Assembly: GCA_946187025.1 (NCBI GenBank)
Contig: CAMHPM010000040.1
Coordinates: 1-9,276 of the forward strand
Source: an uncultured Prevotellaceae bacterium
Lineage (GTDB): Bacteria; Bacteroidota; Bacteroidia; Bacteroidales; Bacteroidaceae
DNA length: 9,276 nt
Direction: 5' to 3'
The position numbers and the translations under genes were made by a program. The first letter of the stretch is position 1. Every line of letters starts with the position of its first letter. A model generated the notes under the pieces. The model saw only the letters and a program-made list of their open reading frames with translations, was not told the DNA's origin and made no database searches. Positions 1 through 7,252 of this stretch are shown here, piece after piece.

Positions 1-24
1 TATCAATTATATATTATATATTCC

Positions 25-951
25 TCAAAGCCACTTACGCTTACGGAAATACCACCAACCGAGCACGGTGAGTATTGTCGAGATGATGATTGCAATGATG
101 AATCCCCATTTGTTTTGCTCCATTCCGTTGATGAGGTTCATGCCGAAGAGACTTGCCACGAGAGTTGGCAACATGATGATCATGTTGAGACTCGTGAGCA
201 GACGCATCACCTGGTTCATGTTGTTATTGATGAGGTTGGCGTAGGTGTCCATGGTTGAATCAAGGATGTTGGAGTATATGGCAGTCATCTCTCGCGCCTG
301 TTGCATCTCGATGTTCACGTCTTCAATCAGTTCGGCATCGAGGTCATCGACCGGCAGGCGGAATTTCAGTTTCGAAAGCAATGTCTCGTTGCCTCGTATT
401 GATGTAGCAAAGTATGTGAGGCTGTCTTGCAGTCGCGACAGGCTTGTGAGGTCTTTGTTGTCGATATTGCGGTCGAGGTTTCGTTTTGCTTTTTCTATGA
501 GCCCGTTCACCTGCTTCAGATATTTCAGATACCACACACTGGCACTGAGGAAGAGTCGGAAGACGAGGTCGGTGGCATCGATGAATCCCTCTGCACGGCG
601 TTGCTGATGGTTGATGAAGTCGATCATCATCTTGGTTTCCTGATGGCAGATGGTGATGATTTTGTCGTCTTTGATAAGTATGCCGAGCGGGATGGTGGTA
701 TATGGTGCGCGGCTTGCTATGTTTTTGATATGGGGAATACGGAGGATAATCATAAGCCATCCTTCATCGTAGTCGTAACGGGCACGCTCGTCGGTATCGC
801 TGATGTCTTCAACGAAATAGTCGGGTATTCCGAGTTCATCGACCAAATACTTCACGTCGTCCTCAACGGGGCAGGTCACTTGCACCCAGCAACCCGAATC
901 CCATGTATCGAGTTGCCTGATGCCCTTATTAATATTCCAATAAGTACGCAT
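25..951 (-). CDS. corA: CorA-family magnesium/divalent cation transporter
   Basis: This 308-residue inner-membrane protein is predicted to import Mg2+ (possibly Co2+ or Ni2+) as a CorA-type homopentamer. The large N-terminal part is cytoplasmic and helix-rich, starting MRTYWNINKGIRQLD, and has the DISDTDERAR segment typical of Bacteroidales CorA proteins. Two membrane segments lie at the C-terminus, roughly residues 250-269 and 284-300. The family signature GMN follows the first at residues 270-272 (SLFGMN). The extreme C-terminus is basic (FRKRKWL), as expected for a cytoplasmic end. Length is normal for the family and the frame is intact. The ATG at 951 is preceded by an A-rich leader with no obvious Shine-Dalgarno. 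The gene lies downstream of the GH105 gene on the same strand, but a 328-bp gap with its own promoter signals argues for independent transcription. Ion preference cannot be read from the sequence. Confidence 0.93.
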   Translation of the reverse strand: MRTYWNINKGIRQLDTWDSGCWVQVTCPVEDDVKYLVDELGIPDYFVEDISDTDERARYDYDEGWLMIILRIPHIKNIASRAPYTTIPLGILIKDDKIITICHQETKMMIDFINHQQRRAEGFIDATDLVFRLFLSASVWYLKYLKQVNGLIEKAKRNLDRNIDNKDLTSLSRLQDSLTYFATSIRGNETLLSKLKFRLPVDDLDAELIEDVNIEMQQAREMTAIYSNILDSTMDTYANLINNNMNQVMRLLTSLNMIIMLPTLVASLFGMNLINGMEQNKWGFIIAIIISTILTVLGWWYFRKRKWL

Positions 952-1187
952 AAGTTTACGCTCTTTGCTTTTGATTCACAAAAATAAAAAAGGGGTATGA
1001 ATTCACTTGTTTTCGGAAAGAGCCTAAACCTACTATTCTTCTGTCATGGCTCTATCCTGCGTTCGTCGGGTTGGCTTGTCGCCGGATAACTATCGTCCAT
1101 GTATTTTGCATTATTTGTTAAACTTGATGTTATGTGTGGTATGGTTCTGCTGCGCCTGGCCACGGCCACACTTCTTGTTTGCGGCTG
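952..1187 (-). promoter_or_regulatory. Long 5' leader region of corA
   Basis: This gene-free stretch would be the mRNA leader if the distal promoter is used. Visible structure on the minus strand: GTGTGG (1171-1166) pairs with CCACAC (1139-1134) and encloses the inverted repeat TGGCC-GT-GGCCA (1168-1157). AGAGCC (1053-1048) pairs with GGCTCT (1024-1019) across a 23-nt loop. Between these hairpins lie two overlapping mini-ORFs: MQNTWTIVIRRQANPTNAG (1111-1052) and MDDSYPATSQPDERRIEP (1100-1044). The first follows an A-rich stretch resembling Bacteroidetes initiation regions. A pyrimidine-rich CCCCTTTTTTATTTTTG tract lies at 995-979. I could not match it to a known Mg2+ riboswitch. Chance hairpins and ORFs of this size are common, so a regulatory role is only a hypothesis. 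Confidence 0.3.
979..986 (-). promoter_or_regulatory. Possible proximal corA promoter (-7 box)
   Basis: On the minus strand this reads TATTTTTG, a match to the Bacteroidetes -7 consensus TAnnTTTG, 27 bp upstream of the corA start codon. No TTTG or TTG is seen at the expected -33 position. It lies in an A/T-rich run (CCCCTTTTTTATTTTTG), so a chance match is quite possible. Confidence 0.3.
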
Positions 1188-1218
1188 CAAATTTACGAAT
1201 TATTTGAAAAACAGCAAT
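1188..1218 (-). promoter_or_regulatory. Distal corA promoter candidate (-33/-7, A-tracts upstream)
   Basis: On the minus strand the -7 box is TAAATTTG (1195-1188), a full match to TAnnTTTG. It is preceded by exactly 19 bp and then ATTG (1218-1215), three of four bases of the -33 element TTTG. Further upstream, two runs of 8 and 7 minus-strand A residues (1230-1237 and 1251-1257) start 21 bp apart, like a phased UP element. Transcription would start near 1181 and give corA an untranslated leader of about 230 nt. The match is to the known primary sigma consensus of Bacteroidetes; activity is inferred. Confidence 0.5.
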
Positions 1219-1279
1219 TGTTTATTATCTTTTTTTTGCGACACGACATGTTTTTTTGCCCGTCGTCTGCACCTCTTCG

Positions 1280-4200
1280 TCATTTTATCAGCACTATTTG
1301 TCCGTTACGTATATAGATGCCCTTCTGCAAGTTCTGTGGTTTCACCTGCCTGCCTGCTATGTCGAACACCTTGTCGTCGTGAGAACCATTCAGGTCATGT
1401 CCTATCGGTTCGACCGAGGTTATACTGTGGTCGAACACCTGGCTTATTTCCGTCTCGGTGAGTTCCATGCTGAACAAGTGGAAATCGTCGATTGTGCCTT
1501 GATAGTCGTAGTTGTCGGCTGCCACATTCGAGTCCCACCATTGTGTGCGTCCTATATAGTTCCGGTTGTCGAGGGCCAGCTGTGTGATTTCGTAAGGTTC
1601 GCGCACAATATTCGTGTTCTCTATCATGCACTTACCGTTTACATATACTTTCGTGACTTTCGTGGTGGCGTTGAACGTGACGGCTATTTTGAGTTCGCGT
1701 CCGGTGGTGAGTTGTTCCGCTGCCTCGGCAAGCACCGTCGTGCCACCATTGTATTTATATCCGGCAGCAAACCTGTTTGCTCTCAGGAAGATGCTGTTTG
1801 CCGTTGCTGCTCCAAAATCGTAGAATCGTGGCTGCTTGTTGAGCGACGATGGTTTCACGACGAGTGTGACGGTATATGAACGTAGCGAATCGAGCAGGTG
1901 GTTTGGAAGGTGCAGATAGCTGTTGTTTTGGAAATCCTGTGCCTTATTGCCTGCGAGGTTCAAGATGCCGCCACGTATGTTGCCGTTAGTGCCCATGAGT
2001 TCTGCATCGCGCCCGTAGCGGCTGTGATCTCTGACGTAGGTCCTGCCGCCTTGTCTATATACATCAGCATCGTCGAACGAATAGAGCAGCTGAAGGTTGT
2101 CGAGTGGATTACGAGCCTTCACCACTACATCGAATGTCTTCTTATATGCACCCACATTAGCTGTCAGAGTGACATGTTGATCGGCATCGGAAAGTGTGAC
2201 GAGTCCCAGTCCCGACATGACCGATTTGTCGGATGAAGTCCACACGATTGTGTTGCCATTGTCGGTTGTTTGCGGTAAGAGTATGTCGGAATGTATGGTG
2301 GTTGGTATCTGTATGTTTCCTGCCGACTCGTCTTTCACCCTCACTCTCATCTCGGTTATACTGTTCCACATACTTTCGGTTGTTCCGTTTCCTACCACCC
2401 TCACATACCTTGCATCCACGGCTGGAATCATCTTGAAGCGTTCGAGCTGTGTTGTAAGTCCCGAGCTTTGCACGCCAGTCAGTGTGTTTTCAAAAGTCTT
2501 TCCATCTTTCGATGTCTGTATGTCGAAGAATGCGATTCTCTGGTTTCCGTTGTAGAACGCAATATCTACGGCCTCGACTGTGTTCACACTTCCGAGGTCA
2601 ATCTGTATCCACTGTCCTCTTCCCTCCTGGCTCCATCGGGTTGAGAGGTTGTTGTCGTTGATGTTTGCAGCCGGATTTCCGCTCTGAGCTCCGATGGCCG
2701 TGATGGTCAGCCCGCGGCCGGCAGGCGAGAGCGGTACCGGCAGTATTATGTTCTTTCCCTGTCCGTCGGCCAGTTCACCCCCCTCGATGCTCTGAAGTCC
2801 GTTCACTTCGAGCCGGTAGCAACCGTAGTCGATAGGTTCGTTCAGTTGCAGGGTCACAGTTCGGTCGTCGCAGTCGATACTGGCGATATCGGGTGTCACT
2901 CCGTTCAGGGTGTAGTGTTCTGCATTGGCCGCAACAGCGGGGTCGGGTTGCGTGTTGAATGTGAGGACAATCTCGTCGGCCTCTCCCAAGTGTGCATCGG
3001 TGAGTCGCAGTTTGGTCTTTTGCATATCGCCCACAGCCAGTTTCGATATCTCGGCTGCCGCCATGAGGAATGCACCCACACCGAAATCGTAGTAACTGGT
3101 TGCATACAGATTCTGTCCCGGTATTGCGGCCGCACCTATCGGCTGGATGTAGCCCACGGTTCCGTCGGCTTGATATGCAGTGTTGGCCAGGTAGTTCCAT
3201 GCGCGTTCAAGTGTTTCTCCATATTCCACCTCCGACAAGATTCCGTTGTTGATGCCCCATGCGTATCCATAAGCGTAGAATGCCGTGCCCGATGTTTCGT
3301 ACCCTGGTGCCTGGTCGGGGTCGATGAGCGAACGTTCCCAATATCCGTCGGGTTGCTGACAGCGTTTGAGGGCTGCTGCCATGCGGCGATAGTAGTCGAT
3401 ATATTCATCGCGATGAGCATCGTCGGCTGGCAGGTCTTGCAGTATCTTTGCAAAGGCGGCAAAGATCCATCCGTCGCCTCGTGCCCAGAAGTCCTTCTTG
3501 CCGGCAAGTGTCTTGTGACTTGGATAGACATAGCTGGCATCACGATAGTAGAGGTTCTCCTCGTTGTCGAACATGCGGTCGGTGTACCACTTCCAATATG
3601 TGTACATCTTGTCGAGGTAGAGTTGGTTGCCGGTTATGTTGTATAGCTTGCTCATCACTGGCATCACCATGAAAAGTCCGTCAACCCACCACAGGTATCC
3701 CTCCTCGTCGGTCGATATTTCGTATCCCATGACCTCGAGTGCGCGTGCTATCTTCACCGGGTCCTTATCGGGGTCGAGGTTGTAGAGGTCGGCATATACC
3801 TGGAAGCACACCTGATTGTCGCCGAACAACACATAGTTATACGATTCGCCGTATGTCCATTTCCACTTCGTCGGGTCGGAGTCGCCGTCGCGTCCCCTCC
3901 ATCTGTTGCGCTCGGCCCATGCTGTTGCAAAGTCGAGGTAATCCTGATTGTGTGTCACCTCGTAGGCGTGCATGTTGCCTATGTAATACACGGCACGGTT
4001 CCAGAAGAAGTCGCCGTGGTTGGGATAGCGTGTCTGCCATGTTTGGTTCACCGAGTTGAGTATGTACAGCACGTCGTCCTTTGTCGGCAGTGTGTTGAAG
4101 CTTGTGAGCGTGAGCGGATGTTCTGTCTGCATCTTAAATCGCTCCAAGGCATCAAACCACTCATCGTCGCTGCCGTACCTTCCTTCAGGGAAGTGGTTCC

Positions 4201-5248
4201 ACCCTGCACCGAAATAGAATGTAAGTTCGGTGCCTACCGTGTAGTCAACCACCAGGCACAGGTGACTGTCGATTTCTTTTGTCACAACATCGCTGCCCGG
4301 CACGTATGCACCTTGGTAGAATCGTGCTCCGGCTGTCGTCACACTGCCTTCGCTCTTCAACTCTGCACGGCCCACCACTCCCTGCATGTCGGTGAAGTTG
4401 TTTCCGTCCAAAGCTATTCCCATATCGCTGTGGTCGTATATTCCGATAGCTATACTCACGTTTCCAGCCTTGCCTTCAAGCTTCATCGTCGCTTTGTTCA
4501 GCATCGAGTTGGCCGATGTTTCGACCACGAGGGTCTTCGTATAGCTGTTGCCACCGATGACCACATTGTCGTAGGTGAGTCTGAACACCTGCTTCAGGGC
4601 CGACTGCTCTATGAATTCGCACTTGTTGTAAGGGGCGTGCATCGTGAGGTGACCATCGACCACCGCTGCCGTGCCTCCGCATCCCAGCCGTTTGCCGTTC
4701 ACCGAATAGACATCCATGCCGTATTGACTCTCGGCATGGTAGTTTGACAGTGCATACATGTTGTCAACCACCAGTCCCTCGGTCTTCTTCTGCCACACAT
4801 CCACTCCTTGAGCCGTGTTGGGTTCGGAGCCGAGCAGCGTGGTGCTGTACATGCGATATGCGCAGAGGTTGTTTTCCCATGCTATGTCTGCCCGGTTGGC
4901 TGGCATTTTCACATGCGAGTATGTCATCGTTTCCGGAGCATCGGGCTTTCCTGCCACAAGTTTGTAGCCGGTTGTGGAGAGCGCCCCCACCGATGCGAGG
5001 AAGCGTATTGCACCGTCGGCTGTTGGCTCGAATGCAACTTTGCTGCCGCTCTCATCGAGCAGTGCGACTGCATTCAGGTTGGTTCCTGCAGGCACATCGA
5101 TTTCAACCAGTTCGCCCACACGGTCGAAACCGCATACGTTTTTCAGCCGGAACGAATATATCACATCTTCCTGCTGCGAAAATGCACTGATACTTACAAA
5201 AAACAATATGACGGCAAGAGCCAGATTAGTCACGTACGGTTGTTTCAT
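1280..5248 (-). CDS. Exported multidomain GH105/GH88-like unsaturated glycuronyl hydrolase (DUF4861-GH105-Ig-F5/8C-Ig-LamG-sorting tail)
   Basis: A 1322-residue exported enzyme. Family members hydrate and cleave the terminal 4,5-unsaturated uronic acid that polysaccharide lyases leave on oligosaccharides, as YteR/YesR do for rhamnogalacturonan. A signal peptide spans residues 1-24 (SISAFS, then QQ). Residues about 28-380 resemble DUF4861 (GVDVWQKK, SNYHAE, LGCGGTAAV). The (alpha/alpha)6 hydrolase covers about 385-740, with WWVDGLFM holding the likely catalytic Asp523 (equivalent to YteR Asp143). FWARGDGW (Arg590, Trp594) and SGTAFYAYGYAWGINNG are further family motifs. An Ig/SbsA-like domain (745-838), an F5/8 type C domain (845-972, RWSQEGRGQWIQIDLG), an atrophied Ig-like domain (978-1045) and a LamG/concanavalin-like domain (1052-1275) follow. 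The tail (VFDIAGRQVKPQ to IYIRNGQIVLIK) resembles type IX secretion sorting domains. Plain GH105 enzymes are near 370 residues. Exact substrate is unknown; other GH88/GH105 specificities are possible. Confidence 0.85.
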   Translation of the reverse strand: MKQPYVTNLALAVILFFVSISAFSQQEDVIYSFRLKNVCGFDRVGELVEIDVPAGTNLNAVALLDESGSKVAFEPTADGAIRFLASVGALSTTGYKLVAGKPDAPETMTYSHVKMPANRADIAWENNLCAYRMYSTTLLGSEPNTAQGVDVWQKKTEGLVVDNMYALSNYHAESQYGMDVYSVNGKRLGCGGTAAVVDGHLTMHAPYNKCEFIEQSALKQVFRLTYDNVVIGGNSYTKTLVVETSANSMLNKATMKLEGKAGNVSIAIGIYDHSDMGIALDGNNFTDMQGVVGRAELKSEGSVTTAGARFYQGAYVPGSDVVTKEIDSHLCLVVDYTVGTELTFYFGAGWNHFPEGRYGSDDEWFDALERFKMQTEHPLTLTSFNTLPTKDDVLYILNSVNQTWQTRYPNHGDFFWNRAVYYIGNMHAYEVTHNQDYLDFATAWAERNRWRGRDGDSDPTKWKWTYGESYNYVLFGDNQVCFQVYADLYNLDPDKDPVKIARALEVMGYEISTDEEGYLWWVDGLFMVMPVMSKLYNITGNQLYLDKMYTYWKWYTDRMFDNEENLYYRDASYVYPSHKTLAGKKDFWARGDGWIFAAFAKILQDLPADDAHRDEYIDYYRRMAAALKRCQQPDGYWERSLIDPDQAPGYETSGTAFYAYGYAWGINNGILSEVEYGETLERAWNYLANTAYQADGTVGYIQPIGAAAIPGQNLYATSYYDFGVGAFLMAAAEISKLAVGDMQKTKLRLTDAHLGEADEIVLTFNTQPDPAVAANAEHYTLNGVTPDIASIDCDDRTVTLQLNEPIDYGCYRLEVNGLQSIEGGELADGQGKNIILPVPLSPAGRGLTITAIGAQSGNPAANINDNNLSTRWSQEGRGQWIQIDLGSVNTVEAVDIAFYNGNQRIAFFDIQTSKDGKTFENTLTGVQSSGLTTQLERFKMIPAVDARYVRVVGNGTTESMWNSITEMRVRVKDESAGNIQIPTTIHSDILLPQTTDNGNTIVWTSSDKSVMSGLGLVTLSDADQHVTLTANVGAYKKTFDVVVKARNPLDNLQLLYSFDDADVYRQGGRTYVRDHSRYGRDAELMGTNGNIRGGILNLAGNKAQDFQNNSYLHLPNHLLDSLRSYTVTLVVKPSSLNKQPRFYDFGAATANSIFLRANRFAAGYKYNGGTTVLAEAAEQLTTGRELKIAVTFNATTKVTKVYVNGKCMIENTNIVREPYEITQLALDNRNYIGRTQWWDSNVAADNYDYQGTIDDFHLFSMELTETEISQVFDHSITSVEPIGHDLNGSHDDKVFDIAGRQVKPQNLQKGIYIRNGQIVLIK

Positions 5249-5289
5249 AGTTCTATGATATAATAACGATATTACAGGTATAGTAACTT

Positions 5290-5311
5290 AAAAAAGCAAG
5301 GCCGAAAGGCC
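5290..5311 (-). other. GC hairpin plus T6 in the leader of the GH105 gene
   Basis: On the minus strand GGCC-TTTC-GGCC (5311-5300) is followed after TTGC by six T residues (5295-5290). It would lie within about 30 nt of the predicted transcript start. It could protect the mRNA 5' end or act as a small attenuator, but the stem is only 4 bp. Confidence 0.3.
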
Positions 5312-5322
5312 ATTAGTGGCTA

Positions 5323-5353
5323 CAAAGTTACGAAAATAACCCATACGGCACAA
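5323..5353 (-). promoter_or_regulatory. Promoter of the GH105 gene
   Basis: On the minus strand the -7 box TAACTTTG (5330-5323) fully matches TAnnTTTG. It is preceded by 20 bp and then TTG (5353-5351) at the -33 position. The predicted start near 5315 gives a leader of about 67 nt before the ATG at 5248. The -7 box overlaps a short inverted repeat, GTTA-N6-TAAC (5327-5340). No Shine-Dalgarno is evident before the ATG. Confidence 0.5.
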
Positions 5354-5373
5354 GAAATTAAGAAAAAAACACC

Positions 5374-5381
5374 TATCTTTG
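5374..5381 (+). promoter_or_regulatory. Promoter -7 box of the phosphatase gene
   Basis: TATCTTTG is a full match to the Bacteroidetes -7 consensus TAnnTTTG. No TTTG is seen 19-21 bp upstream, so the promoter may be weak or activator-dependent. It would start transcription near 5388, leaving a leader of under 30 nt before the ATG at 5415. The expected -33 position coincides with the -33 of the divergent GH105 promoter. Confidence 0.5.
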
Positions 5382-5397
5382 TCGATAAATTATCGAC
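5381..5397 (+). promoter_or_regulatory. Perfect palindrome overlapping the predicted transcription start; operator candidate
   Basis: GTCGATAA-A-TTATCGAC is a perfect inverted repeat with 8-bp arms and a single central base. It begins on the last base of the -7 box and covers the predicted transcript start of the phosphatase gene. This position suits a repressor operator. It would also form a weak hairpin in the leader, but a 1-nt loop makes a DNA-binding site more natural. Confidence 0.45.
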
Positions 5398-5414
5398 ATA
5401 ATATTAATATCATC

Positions 5415-6848
5415 ATGTTACGACTCCTTCCACTCAGCCGGCCGGCAGCATCGCTGCGGCGACTTCCAATCGTCATCGCAGTCATCGTTTCACCCTTTAT
5501 CGGCTCACATGCACAGCAGCCGGCCGACAAAAACCTCAGCCACACAACCGTCAACATCGAGAACCCCACAGTGCAACACATGATGCAACACTCGGCATCA
5601 ACATTCGAGCGCGGCAGCAAGTCATACCTCGACGATGCTGAATTCCGTCAGTTGCGCTCGTCGGCACTGAGCAGCGGCTACCGCAACGACCAGCCCGTGG
5701 GCTTCGATGTGCATTTCAAGACCAAGAAAGCAGGCATGGTGTGGATAAGCCTGTCGGCCGACCAAGAGGGTTCCATGTTGCGGCTCGACACCTTGTTTGA
5801 GGCCTCGAAGGGAGATAACACCTTCAGCCTTGTCAACCTCGTGCCACAAACGACCTACTTCTACACGGTGCTACAGAAGAAACCACTGACGAGCGGCATG
5901 ATTCACACCGAGGGACAACTGCGCATGATACGCCTCGACAGCAGCTGGAACATACGCGATCTGGGCGGATGGACCGGATGGGGCAGCAACCGGGTGAGGT
6001 ATGAACAGGTGTATCGGGGCGGAAGTCCTGGCGGACAAAACGCACGACACGAGACTTATTTCCTCTCCAAAGAAGATATCGCCGAACTGCACCGCATCGG
6101 AATACGTGCACATCTCGACCTGCGTGCCATGCCAGGCAGGGGTTCGTGGCCCGACGACCCGAAGCGCAACGCACACTCGCTCGGATATACACCGATGCTG
6201 GATGCCGACTTCATGAACACCGCCACCGATTTTGCACTGCACGATGCACTGCACTTCTCGGCTGCAGTGGGCAACGTGGCGTGGGTGATTGCCAAACTGA
6301 AAGAAGGACGACCCGTCTATTTCCACTGCCGCACTGGAGCCGACCGCACAGGAGTGATGGGATTCACACTCCTCGGCCTGCTCGGATGCGATGCCTACCC
6401 CACCCCCTCAGGAGGCAACCAGATTGCTATCGACTACGAACTCACATCGCTCGGAATGGACGAAGAGGGCACCATTGCATACAACCGCACAGGCAAGCAG
6501 CCGTCAAGCTACAGCAACCGATATGCAAACAGCATCGCAACATCGGGCTACGACTACTTCCGCCGACTGCTGGGCATGACGGCCGACCTCGACTCATTCC
6601 AACTGAAATGCTACTACTACCTCAACCGATACTTCCGCGACAACACAGTCGAAAGTGCAGGACGTGTATTCATAAACAAGGCCGACCTCGACTGGTTCAT
6701 CAACTTCATGCTGGGAATCACCGACCGCGACGGACATCTCATCCCGCCACACACGACCAAATTTACCGGGCCTGAATGGGCAATCGAAGACCCGACAAAC
6801 AGCCTCTCCAGTGCCTACGAAACCGCAAACCGCCTGCAATACAAATAA
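5415..6848 (+). CDS. Exported tyrosine/dual-specificity protein phosphatase (Y_phosphatase3-like) with N-terminal FN3-like domain
   Basis: A 477-residue predicted exported phosphatase using a cysteine nucleophile. A signal peptide covers residues 1-33 (basic start, hydrophobic PIVIAVIVSPFIG, then SHA before QQ). It lacks a lipobox cysteine, so the product should be periplasmic or secreted. Residues about 85-170 look like a fibronectin type III-like beta domain (TTYFYTVLQ). The catalytic part begins with NIRDLGGW (179-186), the usual opening of this family. It contains the P-loop HCRTGADRTG, with nucleophile Cys305 and phosphate-binding Arg311. Relatives include Listeria LipA and mycobacterial MptpB, which act on phosphotyrosine and sometimes phosphoinositides. 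The substrate here is unknown. An upstream in-frame TTG at 5379 lies inside the -7 box and adds 12 residues that spoil the signal peptide, so I chose the ATG at 5415. The gene is divergent from the GH105 gene and convergent with cysE. Confidence 0.85.
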   Translation: MLRLLPLSRPAASLRRLPIVIAVIVSPFIGSHAQQPADKNLSHTTVNIENPTVQHMMQHSASTFERGSKSYLDDAEFRQLRSSALSSGYRNDQPVGFDVHFKTKKAGMVWISLSADQEGSMLRLDTLFEASKGDNTFSLVNLVPQTTYFYTVLQKKPLTSGMIHTEGQLRMIRLDSSWNIRDLGGWTGWGSNRVRYEQVYRGGSPGGQNARHETYFLSKEDIAELHRIGIRAHLDLRAMPGRGSWPDDPKRNAHSLGYTPMLDADFMNTATDFALHDALHFSAAVGNVAWVIAKLKEGRPVYFHCRTGADRTGVMGFTLLGLLGCDAYPTPSGGNQIAIDYELTSLGMDEEGTIAYNRTGKQPSSYSNRYANSIATSGYDYFRRLLGMTADLDSFQLKCYYYLNRYFRDNTVESAGRVFINKADLDWFINFMLGITDRDGHLIPPHTTKFTGPEWAIEDPTNSLSSAYETANRLQYK

Positions 6849-6944
6849 ACGGGAACAAGCCAAACAGAAAGAAAACCAAGGTGAATGGCATGTTTTCCAT
6901 CACATCCTTCGGCGTTTTTCAAGTCAGCATATTGAAATGTTTTC

Positions 6945-6979
6945 TCATGAGCTTAAGAGTATTTCTCTTAAGTTTATGA
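6945..6979 (+). terminator. Long stem-loop downstream of the phosphatase gene
   Basis: Positions 6945-6959 pair with 6965-6979 to give a 15-bp stem with two G-U wobbles and a TATTT loop. The inner 8 bp, CTTAAGAG/CTCTTAAG, are perfect. It begins 97 nt after the phosphatase stop codon and is the first strong hairpin there. It is A/T-rich and lacks a run of T residues, so it could be a 3' mRNA boundary rather than a classical intrinsic terminator. It arises from complementarity between neighbouring units of the repeat array. Confidence 0.4.
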
Positions 6980-7157
6980 ATATTGTCTCTTAAGTTTATG
7001 AATATTTTCTGATGAGTTAAGAAGAATCTGCATGAACACATAGAAAAAAAGACCTGAACACGTAGGAAAATTTATCTGAACTCGTAGGAAAATTTATCTG
7101 AACTCGTAGGAAAATTTATCTGAACTCGTAGGAGTATTTGCCTGCGAGTCCGTACTA

Positions 7158-7252
7158 ATTCTTTAATTTGTGGTGCAAATTATTAAATTTGTGACCACAA
7201 ATTATTAAAATCGTGGTACAAATTATTAAATTTGCACCACAAATTAAAGAAT
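7158..7252. repeat. 24-bp perfect inverted repeat at the centre of the array
   Basis: Positions 7158-7181 and 7229-7252 are exact reverse complements over 24 bp, separated by 47 bp. The arms begin ATTCTTTAATTTGTGGTGC. The interior holds a second palindrome, AATTTGTG-AC-CACAAATT (7186-7203). Outside the perfect arms, weaker inverted similarity continues for about 50 bp each side. RNA from either strand would form a long hairpin. Confidence 0.85.

Noticed and set aside
427..987. 186-codon open frame on the plus strand across corA
   Set aside because: It is antisense to an intact CorA with its GMN motif and shows no protein features of its own.
1225..1279. Intrinsic terminator after the GH105 gene
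   Set aside because: The best stem (ACGAC/GTCGT) has a 14-nt loop and is followed on the minus strand by an A-run, not a T-run.
2846..3646. Long open frame on the plus strand inside the GH105 gene (also 3950-4747)
   Set aside because: These are antisense to a convincing multidomain gene, have no recognisable domain or initiation signal, and are explained by the low stop content opposite codons rich in TCG, CGA and GAC.
5379..5414. Upstream TTG start for the phosphatase
   Set aside because: The TTG overlaps the -7 promoter box, so it would not be in the mRNA, and the added residues degrade the signal peptide.
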